In this document: piece after piece, positions 43,185 through 49,930 of the stretch
Position numbering within the stretch: the first letter of the stretch is position 1
How the letters are laid out: every line of letters begins with the position of its first letter
NCBI RefSeq assembly: GCF_033097365.1
Contig: NZ_AP028461.1
Coordinates: 7,936,001-8,000,000 of the forward strand
Reading direction: 5' to 3'
From: Actinoplanes sichuanensis
GTDB taxonomy: Bacteria > Actinomycetota > Actinomycetes > Mycobacteriales > Micromonosporaceae
DNA: 64,000 nt
Program-made: the position numbers and the translations under genes
Notes under the pieces: generated by a model
What the model was told of the DNA's origin: nothing
What the model saw: only the letters and a program-made list of their open reading frames with translations
Databases searched by the model: none

Positions 43185-43507
43185 CCGAACCCGTCGACTG
43201 GGATGCCAGGCTCCGGTCTGCCGTCGAGCAGACGCTTGCCAAGCGGCAGGCGCGCGAGCAGGAGCGCCGGGAGTTCAAGGCCCGGCGTGGGGCCGGCCTG
43301 GAGCAGCGATACGCCGAGAAGCTCGCCCGGGGCGGGAAGCTGCCGCTCTGCTGCGCCGAGGCCGAGTTCGCACCCTGCCCGCAGCACCGTCAGGCCCGGC
43401 AGGTCATCGGCGACCAGGGGCCGAAGGCGAAGCAGCCGACGAGCGCCGTCATCGGCGAATCCGGTGGCACCGTCCGGCGCCAGAGGCGCGCGGACGACCG
43501 CAGGTAG
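43181..43507 (+). CDS. Hypothetical basic protein with Cys/His cluster (108 aa)
   Basis: ATG 43181 overlaps the preceding stop. A charged helix (SAVEQTLAKRQAREQERREFKARRGAGLEQRYAEKL) is followed by LPLCCAEAEFAPCPQHRQ, a plausible zinc-binding cluster, and a basic tail. It could bind nucleic acid, but no known family is recognised. Confidence 0.6.
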   Translation: MTEPVDWDARLRSAVEQTLAKRQAREQERREFKARRGAGLEQRYAEKLARGGKLPLCCAEAEFAPCPQHRQARQVIGDQGPKAKQPTSAVIGESGGTVRRQRRADDRR

Positions 43508-43556
43508 ATCACTTCCCTCGGAATCAACATCACCAACGGAATCGAGGAACAGCACC

Positions 43557-44393
43557 ATGCCCAGCACCGACATCCCGAACCGCGCCCGCAACCACCGCCG
43601 CCACGCACGCCTGTTCGACGGCGCTGACACCGGCCTCTACACCCTGCCCGCCGAACTGCTCGCCGCCCGCGACGGCCTCGTGCGCCTCAGCGCCGAACTC
43701 GCCGTGGCCCCACCGTCCGACCGTGGCGCCGACCAGGCCCGGTACGTCACCGCGCTGATGGACGCGGCCACCGCCGGCGAACCGCTGCCCACCCTCGACG
43801 AACTGACCGCCGCCGACCGCCGCAACCGGCAGTACGACCGCCGCTCCGAGCTGCTGGTCGAAGCCATCGACAGGGCCGACAGCGCCCTTGAGCTGCTGGT
43901 CAACGACCTCGGCGACCGGATCATCCGCGACCACCTCGCCCCGGTCGTCGACGACATCATGAAGGGCGTCACCGCGGCCGCCGGCGCCCTGCCCGACGAC
44001 ACCTCCGCCGACACCATCCTTCGCGCCTCGGACAAGGCACGGAAGGCGTGGCTCGGACTTGACGACCTCGCCGCCCGGTACGAAGCCGTGCGCGCCGCGG
44101 CCGTCAGCGTGCGACGCAACACCCCCGCCGAATGGGACCACCGCGGAGACTTCTCCGAACTCCACAACTTCCACGAACTGACCGCGGGCCTCAACATCCA
44201 GATCGGCGGCCCCCGCCCCTGGCCCACCAAGACCAGCGACCGCCTGCTCTGGTACGCCCGCAACAACGGCCGGGTGTGGATGCCCACCGTCGCCGAGCAG
44301 GACGCCCGGTACCGAGAAGTCCACAAGGACGCTCTCGACGCCATGGCCGAGAACCGGGCCCGCGTCAGCGCCGCACGGCACGCCTTCGGCTGA
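43557..44393 (+). CDS. Hypothetical element protein (278 aa)
   Basis: ATG 43557 is preceded by GAGGA. The product is almost entirely helical and acidic in the middle (ELLVEAIDRADSALELLVNDLGDRIIRDHLAPVVDDIMKG), with a C-terminal segment ending in WMPTVAEQDARYREVHKDALDAMAENRA. It has no membrane segments, signal peptide or catalytic motif that I recognise. Its size and central place between the replication ATPase and the terminase gene suggest a key element function. Scaffold or capsid-size-redirecting proteins of satellites are also helical, but that is speculation. Confidence 0.65.
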   Translation: MPSTDIPNRARNHRRHARLFDGADTGLYTLPAELLAARDGLVRLSAELAVAPPSDRGADQARYVTALMDAATAGEPLPTLDELTAADRRNRQYDRRSELLVEAIDRADSALELLVNDLGDRIIRDHLAPVVDDIMKGVTAAAGALPDDTSADTILRASDKARKAWLGLDDLAARYEAVRAAAVSVRRNTPAEWDHRGDFSELHNFHELTAGLNIQIGGPRPWPTKTSDRLLWYARNNGRVWMPTVAEQDARYREVHKDALDAMAENRARVSAARHAFG

Positions 44394-44584
44394 CCCACCC
44401 AGCTCACGGCGTCAAAGTCACCGCGGCGGGACTTGGTTGTTGGACCGGCCCGCGGAGCCATGGCGGCGAGCGCACTACCTCCACGCGCACAGACCCGCCA
44501 GCGCCTCAGGAGAGAGGGCAGTCCGGTCACCCCGGTCGGGCTGCCCTCCTCGCCACCCACGAAACACCTCACGAAGGAGAGACC

Positions 44585-44782
44585 ATGAGCAGCAGCGACA
44601 TGACCCGCAGCCTGAGCGCCCAGATCCGGGCCGCCGCCGGCCACGGACAGCCCGCCGAGCAGGACGAGCCCGACACCGAGCCGGCCACCACGCCCGACTT
44701 CGACGGTGGCGCCCGCAGCACCACGCCCGCAGCCCCGTCGATGAACACACTCATCCGCCGCGCCGCCGGTGTGACGCGGTAG
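44585..44782 (+). CDS. Hypothetical small acidic protein (65 aa)
   Basis: A good ribosome binding site (GAAGGAGAG) precedes ATG 44585. The protein has an N-terminal helix (SSSDMTRSLSAQIRAAAGHG), a disordered acidic middle (EQDEPDTEPATTPDFDGG) and a C-terminal short helix (MNTLIRRAAG). The strong ribosome binding site is the main support. Function unknown. Confidence 0.6.
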   Translation: MSSSDMTRSLSAQIRAAAGHGQPAEQDEPDTEPATTPDFDGGARSTTPAAPSMNTLIRRAAGVTR

Positions 44783-44907
44783 CAAGTCACGGTGAGTGAT
44801 GGGGGTGGCGGGAGACCCATGGAGGGTGGCCCCCCAGCGAACCGCCGGAGAGGTGGTTTAGGACCCGGCCGCCCCGAAACAAGTCGACCTATCTACGGAG
44901 AGTAACT

Positions 44908-45276
44908 ATGAGTGAGAAGGTTCAGCCCCCGCCGGGACTGCGCGCTCCGGGTCGTCGGCTCTGGGATGCCATCACCGGCGACTACGACCTGGACGAGCAC
45001 GAGCTGGTGCTTCTACGGGAGGCCGCGCGGACCGTCGATCTGTGCGACGAGCTGGAAACCGACCTCCGCCGTGACGGCGCGACCATCGAGTCTCCGCAGG
45101 GCAAGAAGGCGCACCCGGCGGCCGTGGAGGTACGCCAGCAGCGGATCGCCCTGGCCCGGCTGATGGCCGCACTGCGGATGCCTGCGGGCGACGAGAGCGA
45201 TCAGGTGCAGGGCCGCCGGCCGCAGCGGCGCGTCGGGGTGCGGGGTACGTACGGGATCCGCGGAAGTGTCGCGTGA
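44908..45276 (+). CDS. terS: P27-family terminase small subunit-like protein (122 aa)
   Basis: The sequence GLRAPGRRLWDAITGDYDLDEHELVLLREAARTVDLCDELETDLRRDG followed by HPAAVEVRQQRIALARLMAALRMP matches the pattern of P27-type small terminase subunits of actinobacterial phages: an initial RAPGRRLW box, an ELxLLREA helix and a final RQxRxALARLLxALxxP helix. Small terminases recognise pac/cos DNA and recruit the large ATPase subunit. No large subunit is encoded in the element, so this one could redirect a helper phage's packaging motor, as satellites do. CGGAGAG precedes ATG 44908. Confidence 0.82.
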   Translation: MSEKVQPPPGLRAPGRRLWDAITGDYDLDEHELVLLREAARTVDLCDELETDLRRDGATIESPQGKKAHPAAVEVRQQRIALARLMAALRMPAGDESDQVQGRRPQRRVGVRGTYGIRGSVA

Positions 45277-45524
45277 GGCGCCGCGGTGACGCGCTCGCTG
45301 AGGCGGCCGAGCTGGATCCGCCGACGTGGCTGGTGCGGTTCGACCCGGCCGACTGGTGGGACTCGGTGCCTGCCGTCCCTCGGGGCTGGGGGCACAGCGA
45401 GCACATGTGGCGGGCGGTGAATATGCATCAGCAGTGGCGGGATGCGGGTCGGTCGTGGCTTGACAACCGTGGCCACCGTGATGCCTGGTACGCCCTGACC
45501 CGGCCGCTGGTGGTGTCCCGGTGA
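45273..45524 (+). CDS. Trp-rich small protein coupled to terS (83 aa)
   Basis: GTG 45273 overlaps the terS stop (GTGA). The protein contains many Trp residues (TWLVRFDPADWWDSVPAVPRGWGHSEHMWRAVNMHQQWRDAGRSWLDNRGHRDAWYAL) and no membrane segment. Tight coupling to the terminase gene suggests a packaging partner. It shares the first 11 coding bases (GTGAGGCGCCG) with the next gene. No family recognised. Confidence 0.62.
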   Translation: MRRRGDALAEAAELDPPTWLVRFDPADWWDSVPAVPRGWGHSEHMWRAVNMHQQWRDAGRSWLDNRGHRDAWYALTRPLVVSR

Positions 45525-45805
45525 GGCGCCGTGAGCCGGAGATCGTCCGCCCTGCCGGCCATCAGGCCCCGCCGCGCTGGATTCAGCAGCTTCGGCAGGG
45601 GCTGGAGGAGTATCACCGCGTCCATGGGACCGCGCGCAAGGATGGCGGCCTCACCATCACCGAGGGCTTCGGCCAGTGGTGGCGCGCCGAGCAGGACGCC
45701 TGGTGCATCGAGAACGGATGCCACCGGGCGGGCACCAAAACGTGCGAGCAGGTGCTCCCCAGCGGCAGGGACTGCGGCGCCCGTGAGCGCCGGAGGTCTC
45801 CCTGA
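45521..45805 (+). CDS. Cys-rich small protein (94 aa)
   Basis: GTG 45521 overlaps the previous stop. A helix (RWIQQLRQGLEEYHRVHG) is followed by a Cys/His-rich region, CIENGCHRAGTKTCEQVLPSGRDC, which could bind zinc. As the last gene of the terS cluster it may serve packaging or DNA binding; a HNH-like H-N-H motif is not apparent. No family recognised. Confidence 0.58.
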   Translation: MRRREPEIVRPAGHQAPPRWIQQLRQGLEEYHRVHGTARKDGGLTITEGFGQWWRAEQDAWCIENGCHRAGTKTCEQVLPSGRDCGARERRRSP

Positions 45806-45870
45806 CCGAGCTTCGGAGAGTGCGCGAAGTACCGACCGGAGACTGCGCGGATCCGGGCCTTCCCGAACCC

Positions 45871-46000
45871 TCCCGTTGACGCACCCGTTGACGACGTATC
45901 CGCAGCGTGTGGCGCGTGCGAAGGGTCTCCCCTGACGCACTTCGTTGACGGTCGTAAACGCGCGGAGATCGCGTCAACGGGTGCGCGGCGTGCGTCAGCG
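45871..46000. repeat. Nested inverted repeats after the terS cluster
   Basis: CGCACCCGTTGACG (45880-45893) has a perfect complement at 45972-45985. Inside and beside it, CTGACGCAC (45932-45940) has a complement GTGCGTCAG at 45990-45998, and CGTTGAC occurs three times. The block has no gene and could be a packaging, replication or recombination site. Confidence 0.65.
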
Positions 46001-46008
46001 GGGAGAGG

Positions 46009-46194
46009 TCACCAGCGGTGTGCGTTACGCCGTTCCTCGTTGCGCCACCGCTGGGCGGCGTCGACCCGGTTGCGGTAGACGGTGCGCAGCACGACGCAGG
46101 GGTAGGCGGCCAGACCGCAACGGCAGACCACCCTCCAGGGCGCCCACCAGATGCGACGGCGACCGTGCTTCGGCCACAGGTCTCTGCCCATCAC
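46009..46194 (-). CDS. Small Trp/Cys/Arg-rich protein (61 aa)
   Basis: GTG 46194 is preceded by GAGGAGG at good spacing. The sequence GRDLWPKHGRRRIWWAPWRVVCRCGLAAYPCVVLRTVYRN has a CxC...C pattern and many Trp and Arg, a type of short protein frequent in actinobacterial mobile elements. It is transcribed away from the XRE regulator. Real but of unknown function; a shadow frame is not excluded. Confidence 0.5.
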   Translation of the reverse strand: MMGRDLWPKHGRRRIWWAPWRVVCRCGLAAYPCVVLRTVYRNRVDAAQRWRNEERRNAHRW

Positions 46195-46307
46195 GGTCGC
46201 CTCCTCGCTGCGGCCCGGGGCGACGGCGGGCCACGATCACGGGCGCTACCCGCCGTCGCCGCTACAGGATGTCGCCGCTACGTCGCCTTGCGCGACGACG
46301 CGAGGGA

Positions 46308-46345
46308 CGACATTCCGGCGACATTTGAGGCGACATTCCGGCGAC
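46308..46345. promoter_or_regulatory. 15-bp direct repeat upstream of the XRE regulator (candidate operator)
   Basis: CGACATTCCGGCGAC at 46308-46322 and 46331-46345, 23 bp apart (about two helical turns), ends 21 bp before ATG 46367. This is well placed for autoregulation. Confidence 0.5.
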
Positions 46346-46366
46346 GCCGGGAGTACCGTACGGATC

Positions 46367-47110
46367 ATGAGCAGCCTTCAGCCCCGGCCGAACACCGCGC
46401 TGCGCGCCGTTCGCCTCTCCATGCGACTGAGTCAGGACGAGTTCGCCGAGCGGATGCGGGCCGCCGGCGCCGAGACCACCACCAAGCGCACCGTGCAGCG
46501 CTACGAGAGCGGCGAGATCGCCCAGCCCCGCCCGGCCAGCGCCCGCGCGCTGGAGGTCGTCACCCGGCTGCCGATCCAGTCGCTCGGCTTCCCGGCCGAC
46601 GTGGACGCGATGGTCGTCGATGACGGCCGCGGCGGTCACGACCTGGAGGTGCGCGCCGCCGCCCTGCCGACCCAGCCCGGTCCGGCCCGGTCAGGCGCCG
46701 GCTACTCCGGCGTGTGGTTGAGCCGATACCAGTACTTCAGCTCCGGCCGTAACGACACCTACACCGGGCAGCACCATGTCGTCCTGCTCCAGCACGGCGG
46801 TCGGCTGACCGTGCGCAGCCTCCACGGCGCCGGTAAGTCGCTGCTCACCATGGACCTGGTTGTCGACGGCAGCGTCATCACGGGCACGTGGGTCGAGGAG
46901 ACCGACCCGGGCGGCTACTACCGCGGTGGCCGCTACCACGGGGCGATCCAGCTGCTCGCCGAGCCGACCGGCCGCCGGCTGACCGGCAAGTGGGTCGGCT
47001 TCGGCAAGGAGATGGACATCAACACCGGCCCGTGGGAGCTGTCCTTCCTCGACGCCAGCACCAGCAAGACGACGCTGGCGAAGTACGCGGCCGCGCCGGA
47101 AGGCGAGTAG
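46367..47110 (+). CDS. XRE regulator with C-terminal beta-rich sensor-like domain (247 aa)
   Basis: Residues 1-75 form a helix-turn-helix of the Cro/CI class (LRAVRLSMRLSQDEFAERMRAAGAETTTKRTVQRYESGEI). After a linker, residues 105-240 make an all-beta domain with alternating pattern GYSGVWLSRYQYFSSG, HHVVLLQHGGRLTVRSLHG, LVVDGSVITGTWVEET and GKWVGFGKEMDINTGPWEL, which reads like a small beta-barrel or lipocalin-like sensor. I have no family name for it. It is the only plus-strand gene on the right half, with its own operator-like repeat, so it may control the right-end cargo operon. Confidence 0.75.
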   Translation: MSSLQPRPNTALRAVRLSMRLSQDEFAERMRAAGAETTTKRTVQRYESGEIAQPRPASARALEVVTRLPIQSLGFPADVDAMVVDDGRGGHDLEVRAAALPTQPGPARSGAGYSGVWLSRYQYFSSGRNDTYTGQHHVVLLQHGGRLTVRSLHGAGKSLLTMDLVVDGSVITGTWVEETDPGGYYRGGRYHGAIQLLAEPTGRRLTGKWVGFGKEMDINTGPWELSFLDASTSKTTLAKYAAAPEGE

Positions 47111-47160
47111 ACACCTGCACCGTCGTGACAGCAGTGCAGGTGTCCCCGTCTCCGGGGACA
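47110..47160 (+). terminator. Double hairpin terminator after the XRE regulator
   Basis: GACACCTGCAC / GTGCAGGTGTC (11-bp perfect stem, 47110-47144) overlaps the stop and is followed by TGTCCCC / GGGGACA (47141-47160), which shares bases with it. Confidence 0.65.
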
Positions 47161-47503
47161 TCCCTGCTCAGGCCGCAATCAGGGCCGCCGGGGACATTCC
47201 GTTACGGGTAACACGCCTGCTCAGCGTGTGACTGTTACCGACGATCCGGGCCGGGCCGCTATCAAGGTCCGCCGCAACCGTGGGGACACCCCGACGGTTG
47301 GGCTGCGTAGTCACCAGGCCCACGCAGGTCGGCAACCGCCGTCGTAACAGCAGGGGTTGAACCGTGGTGCTCTGCCCCACGGTTGCCGGTCGGCACGCGT
47401 GTGCCGAATTCCGCAGGCAGGTTCGGAATCCCCGGAAGCTCCCCGGTGGCGGGAAGCTTCGGCGTCGACGACTTCAGCAGTACTGAACCCGTCGTTCCGT
47501 GAG

Positions 47504-47528
47504 GGGGTCTCAACCGCGCTGAGACCCC
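47504..47528. other. Perfect 9-bp hairpin GGGGTCTCA / TGAGACCCC
   Basis: Perfect stem with a 7-base loop at the left edge of the GGTCGCG repeat cluster. It is not followed by a T-run. Confidence 0.5.
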
Positions 47529-47539
47529 TGCCGTCGGCC

Positions 47540-47645
47540 GGTCGCGGGGGTGGTCGCGGCTGCTGGGATGGTCGCGGGTGCGCGACCAGGGCGCGACCGT
47601 GAGGTGAGCTGCGCAGACACCGCCTGGTCGCGGGTCGCGGTCGCC
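47540..47645. repeat. GGTCGCG repeat cluster, seven copies in both orientations
   Basis: Direct copies at 47540, 47552, 47570, 47626 and 47633 and inverted copies (CGCGACC) at 47581 and 47592. Confidence 0.7.
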
Positions 47646-47723
47646 CTACTGCAGGGCCCTTTCGGCACCGTTCTGGGCACTCTCCGGCAGGCGCGACGCG
47701 CGGCCGCGACCGGGCCGCCGGCG

Positions 47724-47814
47724 TGGCGCGGCCCCCCATCCTTGGCGCGGATCCGCGCCATGACCCGCGCCATGGGCTGAGCAGGGCAGGCACCCCGTTT
47801 GGTGCGTGGCGCGG
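47724..47814. repeat. TGGCGCGG repeat cluster with an 18-bp perfect palindrome
   Basis: TGGCGCGG at 47724, 47743 and 47807 and the inverse at 47753 and 47765. The central pair forms TGGCGCGGATCCGCGCCA (47743-47760), a perfect palindrome. Confidence 0.75.
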
Positions 47815-48077
47815 CACCCGTGGCCACCCCCGGAAAGCAGGCCCAGGGCGACCCTCGGCGGGGCCCGGCGCCCGCGCCACACCACCCGGCAGGCTGTAGC
47901 GCGGGCCCCGCTACGTGTAGTGCGGACGCTACGGGCGGCGCTACACCCGAGGCCGGTCGCCACCAGGGCCGACGTGGGCCTGTAGCGCGTAGTGCCCTCG
48001 GTAGTAGCGAGCCCAGGAAGCGTCGTACGGCAGGTTCGGGTGCCCGGTCCGGGCGCTACGCTACGGCCCCGTCGGCA

Positions 48078-48287
48078 GTAGCGGCACGCGTAGCCAGTAG
48101 CGGCACCGCTACCTCTGCCGCTACCTATCTGGGCAGGGGAAACGCGGAAGCGCCCACCGTGCCGCTACCTCTGCCGCTACTGGGCTGAGCTGCGGAAACG
48201 CTCGAAAGTAGCGGCAACGACGGAAACGGCCCCCGGAAGCGGGAAAACCGCTCCAGAGGGCCGCTCGGGACACGCGCGTGCCGCTAC
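48078..48287. repeat. Nonamer GTAGCGGCA array, seven copies
   Basis: GTAGCGGCA at 48078, 48097 and 48208 and its complement TGCCGCTAC at 48116, 48160, 48172 and 48279. The first three are spaced exactly 19 bp. Shorter CGCTAC/GTAGCG elements continue leftwards to 47896. Confidence 0.75.
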
Positions 48288-48289
48288 CG

Positions 48290-48802
48290 CTACGGGGTCT
48301 CCTCGACCATGTCGGCCAGCTCGCGGAGCTTGCGGGCCAGGTTGCGGAGTCCGCTGGCGGTCAGCTCCACGTCCTCCAGGAACTTCGACTCGATGATGCC
48401 GAAGCGCTCCACCGTGCCGGTCTCCCGGTTGACGCGCTGCTCACCCCAGAAGCCGAGTTCGCGCTCGATCCCGGTGCACGCCTCGACCACGGTCACCGCG
48501 TCGGGGAAGGAGCTGCAGTTCTTCTCCTGGAGGCGGTCGCCGCCCCGGTAGTGCTCGACGCACCACGAGGGGCAGTCGTCCTCGCCCGGCACCTCGCCGC
48601 GGGTGAGCACCAGGTCGTTGAAGCGGAACGGCCACCCGTCGGAGTCGTCGAGCGTCCGCTGAGGCGTGTAGACGCTGACCTGATCCAGGGACTTCTGGTC
48701 CTTGGCGAAGACCAGGACCCCGTGGATCCGTTGCCACCCGTCGGGGGTGAGCAACTGGGTGCCGACCTGAAGAAACTGGGCTCGGATCGAACGCTCGTTC
48801 AT
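48290..48802 (-). CDS. Cargo-operon protein with CPSWC motif (170 aa)
   Basis: The last gene of a three-gene minus-strand operon; its ATG overlaps the upstream stop (ATGA). The N-terminus is strand-rich (VGTQLLTPDGWQRIHGVLVFAKDQ) and the middle holds CPSWCVEHY, a motif I associate with DUF6907-type domains of actinomycetes (CPxWC followed by H). The C-terminal 50 residues form a helix bundle (VELTASGLRNLARKLRELADMVEE). The first gene of the operon has the same motif and C-terminal design, so they are probably paralogues. Function unknown. Confidence 0.65.
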   Translation of the reverse strand: MNERSIRAQFLQVGTQLLTPDGWQRIHGVLVFAKDQKSLDQVSVYTPQRTLDDSDGWPFRFNDLVLTRGEVPGEDDCPSWCVEHYRGGDRLQEKNCSSFPDAVTVVEACTGIERELGFWGEQRVNRETGTVERFGIIESKFLEDVELTASGLRNLARKLRELADMVEETP

Positions 48803-49218
48803 GCGACACCTCGGCGGAGGACGTTGGGGCGACGGCTGCCCGCGGTGCCGCCGTTGAAGGGCTGACGAGAGGGTGTTGAGGGCGGCAACGCCCCGCCCTG
48901 CTCAGAGGGCGTCGGTACTGACGACTCCCCGACGACGGGCATGGCCTTGAGGGGGCATCCGCGGACGAGCTGGATCGCCGGCAGGTGCTCGTGGCGAGTG
49001 GTGAGCAGGATGTCGGCGTCCCCGTCGAGAATCAGGCGAAAGGCGGTGCGCCAGTCGGCCGGGTCGACGATCGTCGCCAGCACCCAGTGGGCCGCGGCGA
49101 TCTCGTCCATCACCCGCCGCAGGTCCGCCCCGGACAGGTCGTTGCGCGGGGCGACTAGCACGACCCGGTTGCCTTCGAGGCCCCGGCGGATCTGGGGGCG
49201 TCGCTGCTTGCTGCTCAC
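48799..49218 (-). CDS. Cargo-operon protein with Rossmann-like core (139 aa)
   Basis: The start (GTGA) overlaps the upstream stop. The first 90 residues alternate strands and helices (NRVVLVAPRNDLSGADLRRVMDEIAAAHWVLATIVDPADWRTAFRLILDGDADILLTT), which resembles the N-terminal fold of serine resolvases or a response-regulator-like core, but the resolvase serine motif is missing. The last 40 residues are disordered. Function unknown. Confidence 0.6.
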   Translation of the reverse strand: MSSKQRRPQIRRGLEGNRVVLVAPRNDLSGADLRRVMDEIAAAHWVLATIVDPADWRTAFRLILDGDADILLTTRHEHLPAIQLVRGCPLKAMPVVGESSVPTPSEQGGALPPSTPSRQPFNGGTAGSRRPNVLRRGVA

Positions 49219-49673
49219 AGGACACCGTCCTCGAGGAGCGCGGCCGCGCGGTTCAGCTCGCGGGCCATGGCCCGGGCGGCGAGGGACGTCAGCTCGATCT
49301 CACCGATCCGGACGTGCGCGGGCCGGCTGAACCGGCCGGTGATGCGGTCGAAGATCCGGGCCACGTCGACGGGCACGGCCGAGTTGCCCAGGTCGGGAAC
49401 GTAGACCTCCTCCGAGGTGCACTCCCGGATCTCGGGGACCACCGTCTCGCCGTAGTGGGCGCCGGAGCACCACGCCGGGCAGGCGGGCGGGTCGACCAGC
49501 ATCGAGTCGGGGAACAGGCGGTTCACGACCTCGGAGAGGTCCAGATCGGTCAGCTCCGGCCGCCGCGACCACAGGGCCAGCATGTTCACGGCCTGCTCGG
49601 GCATCTCCGGGTTGAAAGCGGACAGCGCCTCGACGGCGGCATCCACGAGGGCAGCGTTCGGTACGGTATTCAC
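49215..49673 (-). CDS. Cargo-operon protein with CPAWC motif (152 aa)
   Basis: GTG 49673 is chosen for its TAGGAGG ribosome binding site; the longer frame to 49751 lacks one. A helical N-terminus (PNAALVDAAVEALSAFNPEMPEQAVNMLAL) is followed by CPAWCSGAHYGET and a C-terminal helix bundle (GEIELTSLAARAMARELNRAAALLE) like that of the third gene of this operon. It is the promoter-proximal gene at the right end of the element, a spot where mobile elements often keep accessory or defence genes. Function unknown. Confidence 0.65.
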   Translation of the reverse strand: MNTVPNAALVDAAVEALSAFNPEMPEQAVNMLALWSRRPELTDLDLSEVVNRLFPDSMLVDPPACPAWCSGAHYGETVVPEIRECTSEEVYVPDLGNSAVPVDVARIFDRITGRFSRPAHVRIGEIELTSLAARAMARELNRAAALLEDGVL

Positions 49674-49809
49674 CGGGTCGCCTCCTACGTAGGCGGTCAA
49701 GGGCTCGGCCGGTGTTGGTAGCACCGCGGTTCCGGGCCCGTCCCACTTCAACGCTCATGCGTTGACTGCATTTGACTGTATGCGGAAATCACATGCGACG
49801 CAATGCCCT

Positions 49810-49838
49810 GTCCGCAACCAGTCCGCAGGATGTCCGCA
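49810..49838. repeat. Right candidate integrase arm sites (3 x GTCCGCA, 11-bp phase)
   Basis: GTCCGCA at 49810, 49821 and 49832, each 11 bp apart, 93 bp inside attR and in the same orientation as the two copies at the left end. Confidence 0.65.
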
Positions 49839-49930
49839 GAAGGCCATCCCGAACCAACGCAAACAAACGCAGTAAGCGCTGTTCAGGACGCTGTTTCATA
49901 GAGATCGACTGGTCAGCGGTCCGCCGCCAG

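Larger units (their letters stand above)
47111..48289. other. 1.18-kb repeat-dense non-coding region of the element
   Basis: No gene with a ribosome binding site is seen. Instead there are several hairpins (47360-47384, 47504-47528) and three families of short repeats in succession: GGTCGCG (47540-47645), TGGCGCGG (47724-47814) and GTAGCG/GTAGCGGCA (47896-48287). Such density in a compact element suggests a replication origin, packaging site or protein-binding array. Confidence 0.65.

Noticed and set aside
47311..48188. Open frames of 100-190 codons in the repeat-dense region of the element
   Set aside because: They arise from the GC-rich repeats, occur on both strands and in several phases, and lack start signals. 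The DNA pattern itself is the likely signal.
48078..48287. CRISPR array
   Set aside because: The repeated unit is only 9 bp, occurs in both orientations, has irregular spacers of 3-62 bp, and no cas genes are nearby.
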